Shown in pieces: positions 44,068-52,033 of a stretch of 64,000 nucleotides of DNA (position 1 is its first letter; the number at the start of each line of letters is the position of its first letter). The stretch spans positions 496,001-560,000 of the forward strand of contig CAXTHH010000002.1 in assembly GCA_964244065.1 (NCBI GenBank). The letters run 5' to 3'. Both the position numbers and the translations under genes were made by a program. The DNA comes from JASLDZ01 sp964244065. Lineage in GTDB: Bacteria > Pseudomonadota > Alphaproteobacteria > Caulobacterales > Caulobacteraceae. The notes beneath the pieces are model-generated. The model saw nothing but the letters and a program-made list of their open reading frames with translations. It was not told where the DNA came from and ran no database searches.

Positions 44068-45368
44068 AGGCCCAGCCTTTCGGAGAGGAGCGAGCGGAAC
44101 CGCCGCCCGGGGTCGAACTGGTCGCGGAGCGCGCGGAAGCGCTCCAGGTGCGGGTAGCCGCGCAGGCTGGCCGCGCCCGCCCGCGCGTCCTTGGCGAGGT
44201 ACAGCCGCCCGCCGTGGTCGCTCACGATGGCGTCCAGCTCGGTGAGCAGGCTGAAGTTCGCCGCGTCCGCCTTGAAGTCGAGCGCCAGCGTCCAGCCCGC
44301 CATGGGGAAGGAGAGCGGCCGGTCGGCGGCGCCCTCGCCCATGAGCTTCAGCACCGCCAGGAAGGAGCCCGCGCCCCGAGCGGCGATGCGGGTCAGCATG
44401 GCGCCGAGCGCCTCGCGCGCACCGTCGGGCGGCAGCACGCACTGGTGCTGCACGAAGCCCTGCGGGCCGTAGATGCGGTTCCACTCCAGCACCGAATCGA
44501 GCGGGTAGAAGTAGGGCTCGTAGTCCGGCAGCGAGCGGCCGGGCTTGCCGCGCCGCCAGTACAGTTCGTTGAAGGCCCGCACGCTCAGCGGGTTCAGCGC
44601 GAAGCTGGGAAGGTCTATGGGCACGCGCTTGTCGCGGCCCGGCGCGTGCGGCGGCGCGCCGTGCGCCTCCTCGAGCGTGGCGTGCTCGCCGAGGTGGACG
44701 AGGCTGCGGCCCTGCGCAGGGCCGGTGGCGAGGCAATCGATCCAGGCGACGGAGTAGGTCCAGCTCCGGTTCGCCTCGAAGGCCTCCATGGCGGCGGCGA
44801 GGTTGGGGGCGGCGATCGTCTCCTGCCGCACCTTGGCGCTCGGGATCGGGATCAGGCGGAAGGCGAGGCGCAGCACGATCCCGCACAGGCCCATGCCGCC
44901 GACGGTGGCCGCGAACAGGTCGTCGCCGGGGAGGGCGCGCTGCACGGAGCCGTCGGCCAGCAGCACGTCCAGCCACAGCAGGTGATCGCCGAAGCTGCCG
45001 GCGCCGTGGTGGTTCTTGCCGTGCACGTCGCAGGCCGCCATGCCGCCCAGCGTCACGAACTTGGTGCCGGGGGTGACGGGCGGGAACCAGCCGCGCGGGG
45101 CGAAGGTGCGCACCACGTCGGCCAAGAGCACGCCGCCTTCCGCCGCCAGCTCCCCGGTGGCCGGGTCGAAGGCGAGAAGGCGGTTCGACTTGGCGAGGCG
45201 GATCACGCCGCCCGGGTTCAGCGCGGCGTCGCCATAGGCGCGACCGGCGCCGCGGCCGATGGCGGTAGGCAGCGCGGCTAGGGCGGCGCGCGCCTCGCCC
45301 TCGCCCCGCGCCTCGACCACGCGGCAGGGGACGCGCGGGTAGCGGCCCCAGCCCGCGAGCGCCTCCAT
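44064..45368 (-). CDS. DprE1-like FAD-dependent oxidoreductase
   Basis: 434 residues of the VAO/PCMH flavoprotein fold. Motifs shared with DprE1, the decaprenylphosphoryl-beta-D-ribose 2-oxidase, are GRGAGRAYGDAALN (about 46), VTPGTKFVTLGGMAACDVHGKNHH (two parts, about 95-118), GAGSFGDH, and the C-terminal GGRLYLAKDAR and FDPGRRFRSLLSERLGL. The position of mycobacterial Cys387 (in GWNxCVDF) is Ala here (GWTLALDF, about residue 360). With the SDR it would epimerise a polyprenyl-phosphate ribose to arabinose. Start ATG 45368 shares one base with the UbiA stop. Confidence 0.87.
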   Translation of the reverse strand: MEALAGWGRYPRVPCRVVEARGEGEARAALAALPTAIGRGAGRAYGDAALNPGGVIRLAKSNRLLAFDPATGELAAEGGVLLADVVRTFAPRGWFPPVTPGTKFVTLGGMAACDVHGKNHHGAGSFGDHLLWLDVLLADGSVQRALPGDDLFAATVGGMGLCGIVLRLAFRLIPIPSAKVRQETIAAPNLAAAMEAFEANRSWTYSVAWIDCLATGPAQGRSLVHLGEHATLEEAHGAPPHAPGRDKRVPIDLPSFALNPLSVRAFNELYWRRGKPGRSLPDYEPYFYPLDSVLEWNRIYGPQGFVQHQCVLPPDGAREALGAMLTRIAARGAGSFLAVLKLMGEGAADRPLSFPMAGWTLALDFKADAANFSLLTELDAIVSDHGGRLYLAKDARAGAASLRGYPHLERFRALRDQFDPGRRFRSLLSERLGL

Positions 45369-46888
45369 CAGAGGTTGGCGGCGACCAGGGCGGCCCCGGC
45401 GATCGCGCCGCAGAGCTGGCTGGCGCGGTCGCGCACGGCGAACACGATGGGATCGTCGTGCATCTCGCCGCGGTGGGCCTTCATCAGCATGCGGCTGACC
45501 CAGTACAGCACCACCACGCAGATCAGCCACAGCCGGTGCGGCTTGGCGTAGAGGGCGCCCACGTCCTGGCTGTTGAAGTAGAGCGCCAGCACCAGCACGG
45601 CCACGTAGCCGCTGGCCGCCGCCATGCCCTCCACCATCGGCAGGTCGCTGAGGCGATAGCCGCGGCCGGCGGGGTCGCCTCGGCCGGCGGCGATGCGGTC
45701 GGCCAGCTCGCCCGCGCGCTTCACCAGGGCGAGGCTCAGGAAGAAGAACACCGCCAGGGCCTCCAGCCAGGGCGAGAGCGGCACGTCGGTGGCGTAGCCG
45801 CCCGCCACCAGGCGCGCGCCGTACAGGCAGGCCAGCGCGATCACGTCCACCGTCATCACGCGCTTGAGCCAGAAGGAGTAGGCGAGGGTCAGGGCGTAGT
45901 AGCCCGCCAGCGCCGCCCCGAACTTCCACGGCACGAACAGGGCGATCGCGGCGCCCGCGACCAGCAGCGCCGGCGCCAGCACGGCCCCGTGCACCAGCGG
46001 CGCGCGGCCGCTGGCGAACGGCCGCAGCCGCTTGCGCGCATGCTCGCGGTCGTTCCTGAGGTCGAGGAGGTCGTTCAGCAGGTAGACGCTCGACGCCACC
46101 AGGCTGAAGGCCACGAACGCCGCCACGGCGCGGGCCGCGGTCGGCAGGCTGAAGTCGTGCCCCGCCGCCATGGGCGCGAACACCAGCAGGTTCTTCAGCC
46201 ACTGGTGCGGCCGCATGGCCTTGAGCAGGGCGCGGGCGCCGCCGCGGCGCACGCCCACCGGCTCGGCCGCGATCCCCTGGCGCTTGAGGCTGCGCGAGAG
46301 CTTGGCCGAGGGCGCGACGGCGTAGGCGGTGCGGGCGCGGGACCAGACCGCCGCGTCCACCGCCGCGTCGCCCACGTAGTCGAAGCCGCGCTCGCCGAAG
46401 CGGGCGGCCAGCGTGTCCGCCTTCTCCCGCCCGGAGAGGTTGCGGCCCCCCTGCGAGCCCTCGGCGCCGTCGAACAGGCCCAGGTGCTCGGCCACGGCGG
46501 CCACGTAGCGGTGGTCGCTGGCGGAGGCGAGGTGCGTCTCGCGCCCCTCCGCCCGGGCCATGCGGATCAGGGCGAGCACGTCCTCGTCGAAGGGCAGGGT
46601 GGTCACGTCCACGATGGCCGTGTCCGCGATCCGCGCCTTGAAGGCGGCCTTGCCGTGGCGCAGGGCGCCCAGCGCCGACAGCGCCCCGCGCGGGTCGGCG
46701 CCCAGCAGCGACAGGTAGGACTCGACCAGCAGGTCCGAGCGGATCAGCGTGCCGTCCAGGTCCACGACGAGCGGCGGCGCGCGCGTCGCCGCGCCCGCCT
46801 CCGCGATCGGTCCGCCTCCGTCCACGCCCGCCGTCTCCGCCGCTCCAATAACGGACACCCTAGCGGAGCGGGGTGAAGAGGAGGTCAC
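45368..46888 (-). CDS. HAD phosphatase-UbiA prenyltransferase fusion
   Basis: About 506 residues. The N-terminal HAD domain has VVDLDGTL (nucleophile Asp43, acid Asp45), SAS motif (LASASD), the Lys in GREKADTL and VGDAAVD. From about residue 215 a UbiA domain with 7-9 membrane segments begins (MRPHQWLKNLLVFAP); the prenyl-diphosphate motif is NDLLDLRNDREH near 270. UbiA proteins of this group (Rv3806c) join phosphoribosyl diphosphate to polyprenyl phosphate, and the product must be dephosphorylated; the fused HAD could do that. GTG 46888 overlaps the GT2 stop. The first 40 residues are unstructured, so a later start at 46858 is possible. Confidence 0.88.
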   Translation of the reverse strand: MTSSSPRSARVSVIGAAETAGVDGGGPIAEAGAATRAPPLVVDLDGTLIRSDLLVESYLSLLGADPRGALSALGALRHGKAAFKARIADTAIVDVTTLPFDEDVLALIRMARAEGRETHLASASDHRYVAAVAEHLGLFDGAEGSQGGRNLSGREKADTLAARFGERGFDYVGDAAVDAAVWSRARTAYAVAPSAKLSRSLKRQGIAAEPVGVRRGGARALLKAMRPHQWLKNLLVFAPMAAGHDFSLPTAARAVAAFVAFSLVASSVYLLNDLLDLRNDREHARKRLRPFASGRAPLVHGAVLAPALLVAGAAIALFVPWKFGAALAGYYALTLAYSFWLKRVMTVDVIALACLYGARLVAGGYATDVPLSPWLEALAVFFFLSLALVKRAGELADRIAAGRGDPAGRGYRLSDLPMVEGMAAASGYVAVLVLALYFNSQDVGALYAKPHRLWLICVVVLYWVSRMLMKAHRGEMHDDPIVFAVRDRASQLCGAIAGAALVAANL

Positions 46889-47853
46889 CGCGGCACGAGC
46901 GCCCGCCGACGCGAGGCGAACGGGTCCAGCGTGGACACGGGCGGCAGGGCGGCGAAAGAGCCGGGGTCGGCCTCGCGCCGCGCGCGCCAGTGCGGGCCGA
47001 GCCCTCGCCAGGCGTCGCGGTACGCCCGCCGGATCGCACGCCCGGAGCCGGTGCGGGTGAGCTCGACCAGCAGGTATAGGTCGATCAGCAGGTGCAGCGG
47101 CAGCAGCGCCCAGAACGCCCATCCCGGGGTGTTGCGCACCCAGCACCAGATGCGGTTGCGGTGGCCGTGGTAGACGGTGAAGTCGCTCCGCCGCCCCGTG
47201 ATGGCCGAACCCGCATGCCGCACCACCGCCGCGCTCACTCGCCGCGAGGAGCCGCCCGAGCGGCGCAGGCGCAGGCCCAGGTCCACGTCCTCCGCATAGC
47301 AGAAGAACGCCTCCTCGAACCCGCCCAGCGCCAGGAACGCCTCGCGCCGGTACAGGGCGGCCGCCCCGCAGGGCGCCGCGATCTCGCCGTCGCCGGGCAG
47401 GCCGCGGGCAGGGTGGCCCTCGCCCATGCGCCAGGCGACGCCCGCCAGCATCCAGCCGTCGCCCAGGCCGTCGAGCACGCCGGGGTCGTCCAGGCGCAGC
47501 TGCACCGAGCCGAAGGCGGCGGCCCGTGGATACGCATCGGCGGCGGCCACCAGGGCGGCGAGCCAGCCCGGCTCCGGCTGGGCGTCCGGGTTCAGGCAGG
47601 CGAACAGCTCGGACTCGCTCCCGCGCGCGACGCGGTTGTTGGCGGCGGCGAAGCCCAGGTTGCCGCCCATGTCCTCCACCCGGAAGCGCGCGTCGGGCAG
47701 GCGAAGGCGCGTCGTGGAGCCGTCCGCCGAGCCGTTGTCGGCCACCACGCACTCGAAGTCGGGGAAGGTCCCGGCGGCCAGGGCGTCCACGCAGGGCTGC
47801 AGCCAGGCGCCGGATTCGTACGCCACGATGCAAACGGTCGTGCGGGGCGTCAC
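46885..47853 (-). CDS. Glycosyltransferase family 2 protein
   Basis: 322 residues. GT2 fold of the rhamnosyltransferase-like (WbbL) group: VCIVAYESGAWLQPCVDAL, VVADNGSADGS, the GGNLGFAAANNRVA segment, a DxD-like NPDAQPEPGW, FFCYAEDVDLGLRLRRSG for acceptor/base, and a C-terminal membrane-associating stretch (GWAFWALLPLHLLIDLYLLVEL). Nucleotide-sugar donor unknown. It is first in the operon with UbiA, DprE1-like and DprE2-like genes and divergent from galE, so it likely makes part of the same glycan. Start GTG at 47853. Confidence 0.88.
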   Translation of the reverse strand: MTPRTTVCIVAYESGAWLQPCVDALAAGTFPDFECVVADNGSADGSTTRLRLPDARFRVEDMGGNLGFAAANNRVARGSESELFACLNPDAQPEPGWLAALVAAADAYPRAAAFGSVQLRLDDPGVLDGLGDGWMLAGVAWRMGEGHPARGLPGDGEIAAPCGAAALYRREAFLALGGFEEAFFCYAEDVDLGLRLRRSGGSSRRVSAAVVRHAGSAITGRRSDFTVYHGHRNRIWCWVRNTPGWAFWALLPLHLLIDLYLLVELTRTGSGRAIRRAYRDAWRGLGPHWRARREADPGSFAALPPVSTLDPFASRRRALVPR

Positions 47854-47915
47854 GGAGCCGGTTAGACCGGCGCGGCCCCGCCGTGTCCAGAGCGGGGCGT
47901 CGGAGGCCCGGTCCG

Positions 47916-48905
47916 TTGCCCACCCTCTTCGTCACCGGCGGCGCCGGCTATGTCGGCTCTCACTGCTGCAAGGCCTTCGCCCGGGCGGGCTGGCGCGTGG
48001 TGGTCTACGACAACCTGTACCGCGGCTGGCGCGACCTGGCCCGCTTCGGCGAGCTGGTGGAGGGCGACATCCTCGACCTGCCCCGCCTCACCGCCGCCAT
48101 GCAGGAGGCGCGGCCCGACGTGGTCGCCCATTTCGCCGCCCTGACCTATGTGGGCGAGAGCGTGGAGGATCCGGCTCGCTACTACGAGAACAACTCCAAG
48201 GGCACGTGGAACATCCTGGCCGCCATGCGCGAGGCCGGGTGCGCGAAGATCATCTTCTCCTCCACCGCCGCCACCTACGGCGAGCCGCAGGAGATCCCCA
48301 TGCCGGAGACGCACCGGCAGTCGCCCATCAATCCCTACGGCTGGTCCAAGCTGATCGTGGAGCGGATGCTGCACGACTACGCCGCCGCCTATGGCTTCCG
48401 GTACGCCGCCCTGCGCTACTTCAACGCCGCGGGGGCCGACCCCGAGGGCGAGATCGGCGAGCGGCACGACCCGGAGACGCACGTCATTCCGCTGGCCATC
48501 AAGGGCGCCCTGTCGAACGACTACGCCTTCACCATCTTCGGCGACGACTTCGACACCCGCGACGGCACCTGCGTGCGCGACTACGTGCACGTGGCCGATC
48601 TGGCCGAGGCGCACCGCTTGGCGGCCGACCACCTGGCCGGCGGCGGCGAGGGCGGGGCGTTCAACCTCGGCACGGGCGAGGGCACTACGGTGAAGGAGAT
48701 CGCCGACGCCGTGGAGCGGGCGTCCGGCAAGCCGCTGCGCCGCACCGTCGGCCCTCGCCGGGCCGGCGACCCGCCCGCGCTGGTGGCCTCCAACGCCAAG
48801 GCGCGCGAGGTGCTGGGCTGGACGCCGAAGCGGTCCGACATCGACACCATCGTCGCCGACGCCTGGGCCTGGCACACCGGGCCGCAGGCTGACCCACCTG
48901 CGTGA
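47916..48905 (+). CDS. galE: UDP-glucose 4-epimerase GalE
   Basis: 329 residues, normal for GalE. NAD-binding GGAGYVGSH at the N-terminus, VYDNLYRGWRD, FAALTYVGESVEDP, catalytic Ser in FSSTAATYG and YGWSK, then LRYFNAAGADP and CVRDYVHVADLAEAH. It interconverts UDP-glucose and UDP-galactose (or related UDP-sugars). The TTG at 47916 is chosen because GGAGG lies nine bases upstream and the protein starts PTLFVTGGAGYVG. Divergent from the GT2 operon, so it may feed the same envelope glycan. Confidence 0.93.
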   Translation: MPTLFVTGGAGYVGSHCCKAFARAGWRVVVYDNLYRGWRDLARFGELVEGDILDLPRLTAAMQEARPDVVAHFAALTYVGESVEDPARYYENNSKGTWNILAAMREAGCAKIIFSSTAATYGEPQEIPMPETHRQSPINPYGWSKLIVERMLHDYAAAYGFRYAALRYFNAAGADPEGEIGERHDPETHVIPLAIKGALSNDYAFTIFGDDFDTRDGTCVRDYVHVADLAEAHRLAADHLAGGGEGGAFNLGTGEGTTVKEIADAVERASGKPLRRTVGPRRAGDPPALVASNAKAREVLGWTPKRSDIDTIVADAWAWHTGPQADPPA

Positions 48906-48915
48906 CGGTCCCTCG

Positions 48916-49022
48916 TCCGTCGCCCTCGGGCTCGACCCGAGGGCCGGGCGCCGGTCGTGCGCCGACGCTGGCCGAAAGCTCGTGGACGGCTCGGCCATCG
49001 GGTCAAGCCCGAGGGCGACGCG
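48916..49022 (-). repeat. Dispersed palindrome-ended element, copy C
   Basis: Palindromes at 48923-48943 and 48995-49015 with 51 bases between. The central sequence read on the minus strand (CCGAGCCGTCCACGAGC ... GTCGGCGCACGACCGGCGCCCGG, in parts) matches copy B closely, so this copy is inverted. It occupies most of the gap between galE and nei and may serve as a bidirectional transcript end. Confidence 0.75.
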
Positions 49023-49051
49023 GGTGCCGCGGGCTGCACCCTGCCAAACCA

Positions 49052-49831
49052 TCAAGGCGGCGGGGCGCAGTGCTCGCAGCAGTAGACCTTGCGCGTGGCC
49101 AGCGTGAACGTGGCCGTGGGCGTTCCGCAGCGCGGGCAGCTCGGCTTCTTGTAGATGTTGAAGCGGCTGCGGTCGCGGCGGCTGTTGGGGCGGTGGCCCT
49201 CCACCGTGACGATCAGGCCCGTGTCGGCGCCGATCTCCATCCAGCGCACCGTGTCGGCCCACAGCGCCTCCCACGCGGGCCGCTCCAGCTCGCGGCCGGG
49301 CAGGCGCGGATGCAGCCGCGCGCGCCACAGGAGCTCGGCGCGATAGATGTTGCCGATCCCCGCCACCACGGACTGGTCCATCAGCATCTGGCCGAGCGCG
49401 ACGCGGCTCCGCGCGATGCGCTCCCAGGCCCGGTCCGGCTCCGCGTCGCGGCGCAGCGGGTCGGGGCCGAGCCGGGCCAGCAGCGTCTCGCGCCCCGCCT
49501 TGTCCAGCACCTCGCAGGCGGCCGGGCCGGAGATGTCCACCGTGCGGTCAGGCGCCTCCAGCCGCACGCGCACCGCTCCCACCGGCTCGGGCGCGCCCCG
49601 CGACTCGCGGATGCGGCCGTACATGCCCAGGTGCACGTGCAGGTGCAGCCCCCCGGTGAACGGGTAGAGCAGGTGCTTGCCCCAGGCCTCCACGTCGCGG
49701 CACCGTCGCCCGTCCAGCCGCTCGGCCCCTTCCACGAACCGTCCCTGCGGGGAGGAGACCCGCAGCTCCTGGCCCTTCAGGAACGGCCGCTGGCTGCGCG
49801 CGGCGTGGTGGATGCTGTGGCCTTCGGGCAT
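49052..49831 (-). CDS. nei: Endonuclease VIII-like DNA glycosylase (Nei)
   Basis: 259 residues of the Fpg/Nei family, starting MPEGHSIHH with catalytic Pro2 and Glu3; the GHS form is typical of actinobacterial Nei2-like enzymes. Other landmarks are WGKHLLYPF (Lys), DQSVVAGIGNIYRAELL (H2TH) and a zinc finger CPRCGTP with CCEHC. Removes oxidised pyrimidines. It is a second family member in the window next to mutM at 40005-40856. It starts 3 bp after the Rieske gene, so it is the end of the tsaD operon. Confidence 0.9.
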   Translation of the reverse strand: MPEGHSIHHAARSQRPFLKGQELRVSSPQGRFVEGAERLDGRRCRDVEAWGKHLLYPFTGGLHLHVHLGMYGRIRESRGAPEPVGAVRVRLEAPDRTVDISGPAACEVLDKAGRETLLARLGPDPLRRDAEPDRAWERIARSRVALGQMLMDQSVVAGIGNIYRAELLWRARLHPRLPGRELERPAWEALWADTVRWMEIGADTGLIVTVEGHRPNSRRDRSRFNIYKKPSCPRCGTPTATFTLATRKVYCCEHCAPPP

Positions 49832-49834
49832 GGC

Positions 49835-50194
49835 TCAGGCGGTCACCACCTCGCCGTCGCGCACCGCCACGGGCCAGGGGCGGAGGGCGCGCTTCACGCA
49901 AGGGCCGGCGACGCAGACGCCGTCATCCGGGCGGAACAGGGCGCCGTGGTTCCAGCACACCACGTAGTCGCCTCGCGCGGTCAGGTAGCGGTCGGGGTCG
50001 TCGGAGAGGGGCGCGCCCACGTGCGGGCAGCTGTCGACGAAGCCCTTCACCTCCGCACCGCGGCGGATCACGAAGCCGCGGAACGGGCGATCGTCGTCCT
50101 CGCCCGACGCGGGCGGGAAGGCGAAGCCGCGGGCGCCGGGGTCGCGCAGGTCGTCGAGGGCGCACAGGCGCGCGCCGGCGGGGGGCGGCGTCAC
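49835..50194 (-). CDS. Rieske [2Fe-2S] ferredoxin-type protein
   Basis: 119 residues. Both halves of the Rieske cluster motif are present: CPHVGAPL (C-x-H) and CWNHGALF (C-x2-H), about 18 residues apart, with GxCVAGPC after the second. No membrane segment or oxygenase domain, so it is a soluble electron carrier, perhaps for an oxygenase encoded elsewhere. GTG start overlapping the YciI stop. Similar small Rieske genes often sit next to yciI and gpsA in Caulobacterales. Confidence 0.88.
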   Translation of the reverse strand: MTPPPAGARLCALDDLRDPGARGFAFPPASGEDDDRPFRGFVIRRGAEVKGFVDSCPHVGAPLSDDPDRYLTARGDYVVCWNHGALFRPDDGVCVAGPCVKRALRPWPVAVRDGEVVTA

Positions 50195-50481
50195 GGGGCG
50201 AAGTCGCCCGCCACCAGCCGCCAGGCCCCCACGGCGGTGACGTCGAACAGGCCGGCGGCGACGTAGGGGTCCTGCGCGGCCCAGGCCTCCGCCGCGGCGA
50301 GGTCGGGGAAGTCTACGATCAGGAGCGAGCCGATCGACCGCGCCTGGCTGTCGAGCCAGGGGCCGCCCACCTTCACGTGCGCCCCGGCCTCGGCGATCCA
50401 CGCCAGGTGCGCGTCACGCGTGGCGGCGCGCAGGGCGAAGCCGTCTTCCCGGTCGCGCCCGGTGATGGTGAACAGCGGCAA
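50191..50481 (-). CDS. YciI family protein
   Basis: 96 residues. LPLFTITGRDREDGFALRAATRDAHLAWI, GAHVKVGGPWLD, SIGSLLIVDFPDLAAAEAW and DPYVAAGLFDVTAVGAWRLV match the YCII ferredoxin-like family, with the conserved His and Asp of its putative active site. Function unknown. The TTG start at 50481 is supported by GGGAGAG six bases upstream; no ATG or GTG is available. It lies 2 bp after the gpsA stop. Confidence 0.85.
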   Translation of the reverse strand: MPLFTITGRDREDGFALRAATRDAHLAWIAEAGAHVKVGGPWLDSQARSIGSLLIVDFPDLAAAEAWAAQDPYVAAGLFDVTAVGAWRLVAGDFAP

Positions 50482-50483
50482 GC

Positions 50484-51482
50484 CTACTCTCCCTCTGCGC
50501 GGAGCGGTCGGGCCAGCAGGCCGCCGATGGCGCGTTCGACACTCGTCTCGCCGGCCAGCAACGCGGCGACCGCCTCGCAGATCGGCATGTCCACGCCGAG
50601 CCGGGCGGCGAGCTGGCGCACCGCGGGCGCGCTGGCCACCCCCTCGGCCACGGAGAGCTTGCCCGCCAGCGCCTCGGCCAACGTCTCGCCCCGGCCCAGC
50701 GCCAGGCCCACGCTCATGTTGCGCGACTGCGGCGAGGAGCAGGTGAGCACGAGGTCGCCCAGGCCGCACAGCCCCGCCAGCGTCTCCGCCCGCGCCCCCA
50801 GCGCCACGCCCAGCCGCGTCATCTCCGCGAACCCGCGCGTGATCAGGGCGGCGTGCGCCGAGCGGCCGAGCCCGCGTCCCTCCGAGATGCCGCAGGCGAT
50901 GGCCAGCACGTTCTTGACCGCGCCCCCCGCCTCGGCCCCCACCATATCGTCCACGAGGTAGGGCCGGAACTCGGGCGCGGCCAGCGACCGCATCACCAGC
51001 GCGCCGGTGTCCGCATCCGGGCAGGCCAGCGTCACCGCCGTGGGCAGCGCCCGCGCCACCTCGCCGGCGAACGACGGGCCGGAGAGCACCGCCAGCCGCG
51101 CGCCGGGCGCCGCTTCCGCCGCCACCTCGGTCATGAGCGCGAGCGAACCCTGCTCGACTCCCTTGGCGCACAGCACCAGCGGAGCCCCGTCCCTCAGGTG
51201 CGGGGCGAAGGCGGCCAGGGTGGCGCGCATGTGCTGGGCGGGGGGCACGGCCAGCACCACGTCGCAGTCGTCCAGGTCCTCCAGCCGGTCGGTGGCGACC
51301 ACCGCGTCCTCGATGCGCACACCGGGCAGGAACAGCGCGTTCTCGCGGCCCGCGTTGACGCCCTCCACCACCTCGGGCTCGCGCGCCTGCAGCCGCACGC
51401 GGGCGCCTGCCCGCGCCGCCACCTGCGCGAGGGCGGTCCCCCAGGCGCCCGCCCCGATCACGCCGACGACGAGACCGCTCAC
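50484..51482 (-). CDS. gpsA: Glycerol-3-phosphate dehydrogenase GpsA
   Basis: 332 residues. NAD(P) site GVIGAGAWGTALA at the N-terminus, VLAVPPAQHMR, CAKGVEQGS, VLSGPSFAGEVA, catalytic Lys in GGAVKNVLAIACG and GLGDLVLTCSS, all typical of GpsA. It makes sn-glycerol-3-phosphate from dihydroxyacetone phosphate for phospholipid synthesis. GTG start overlaps the NUDIX stop. The tsaD-gpsA neighbourhood is conserved in alphaproteobacteria. Confidence 0.95.
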   Translation of the reverse strand: MSGLVVGVIGAGAWGTALAQVAARAGARVRLQAREPEVVEGVNAGRENALFLPGVRIEDAVVATDRLEDLDDCDVVLAVPPAQHMRATLAAFAPHLRDGAPLVLCAKGVEQGSLALMTEVAAEAAPGARLAVLSGPSFAGEVARALPTAVTLACPDADTGALVMRSLAAPEFRPYLVDDMVGAEAGGAVKNVLAIACGISEGRGLGRSAHAALITRGFAEMTRLGVALGARAETLAGLCGLGDLVLTCSSPQSRNMSVGLALGRGETLAEALAGKLSVAEGVASAPAVRQLAARLGVDMPICEAVAALLAGETSVERAIGGLLARPLRAEGE

Positions 51483-52033
51483 GCGAGCAGCTCCGGCCGG
51501 TGCAACTGCAGGTGCATGACCGCGGCCACCATGTAGGGGTGGTCCATGCGGCCGGTGCGCACGTCGTCCAGCACCGCCGTCGCGTCCGCCTCCTCGATGT
51601 CGAAGCTCTCGCTCGCCTCCGGCCTGGGCTCGGCCACCTGGCGGCAGCCGGTGATCAGCACGGTGTGGACGCGGTTGGTTTGGCTGGCCGGGTTGGCCCA
51701 CACCGTGCCGAGCCGCACCGGCGCGTCGCCGGCGTAGCCCGCCTCCTCCAGCAGCTCGCGCGCGGCGGCCGCCTCCGGCGTCTCGCCCGGATCGACGACG
51801 CCGCCCGGGAACTCCAAGCTGACGTTGCGCCCGCCCTGGCGCCACAGGCGCACGCGCACGAGGCGCCCCTGCGGCGTGACCGCCAGGGCGTGCGCCCAGT
51901 CCGGCTGCCGCCAGACGTAGTAGTCGTCCAGCACATGGCCGCTGGGCGTACGCACGCGCTGGCGCACGAGGTCGATCCAGCGGTCGCGGACCACGGGTTC
52001 CTCGCCCAGCAGCGTCCAGGGCTCCACACTCAC
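51479..52033 (-). CDS. NUDIX hydrolase
   Basis: 184 residues, with a complete Nudix box GGVVDPGETPEAAAARELLEEAGY near residue 95 (Gx5Ex7REUxEExGU). The flanking pattern, with TVWANPASQTNRVHTVLITG, suggests an ADP-ribose or nucleotide-sugar pyrophosphatase of the NudF type. Cytosolic. The GTG at 52033 overlaps the tsaD stop; a second GTG two codons later is an alternative. Same operon as tsaD and gpsA. Confidence 0.88.
   Translation of the reverse strand: MSVEPWTLLGEEPVVRDRWIDLVRQRVRTPSGHVLDDYYVWRQPDWAHALAVTPQGRLVRVRLWRQGGRNVSLEFPGGVVDPGETPEAAAARELLEEAGYAGDAPVRLGTVWANPASQTNRVHTVLITGCRQVAEPRPEASESFDIEEADATAVLDDVRTGRMDHPYMVAAVMHLQLHRPELLA

Noticed and set aside
43324..44976. Extended start for the DprE2-like gene, giving 550 codons
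   Set aside because: The added sequence is an out-of-frame reading of the DprE1-like gene. The GTG at 44067 with GTGA overlap gives a normal-length SDR.
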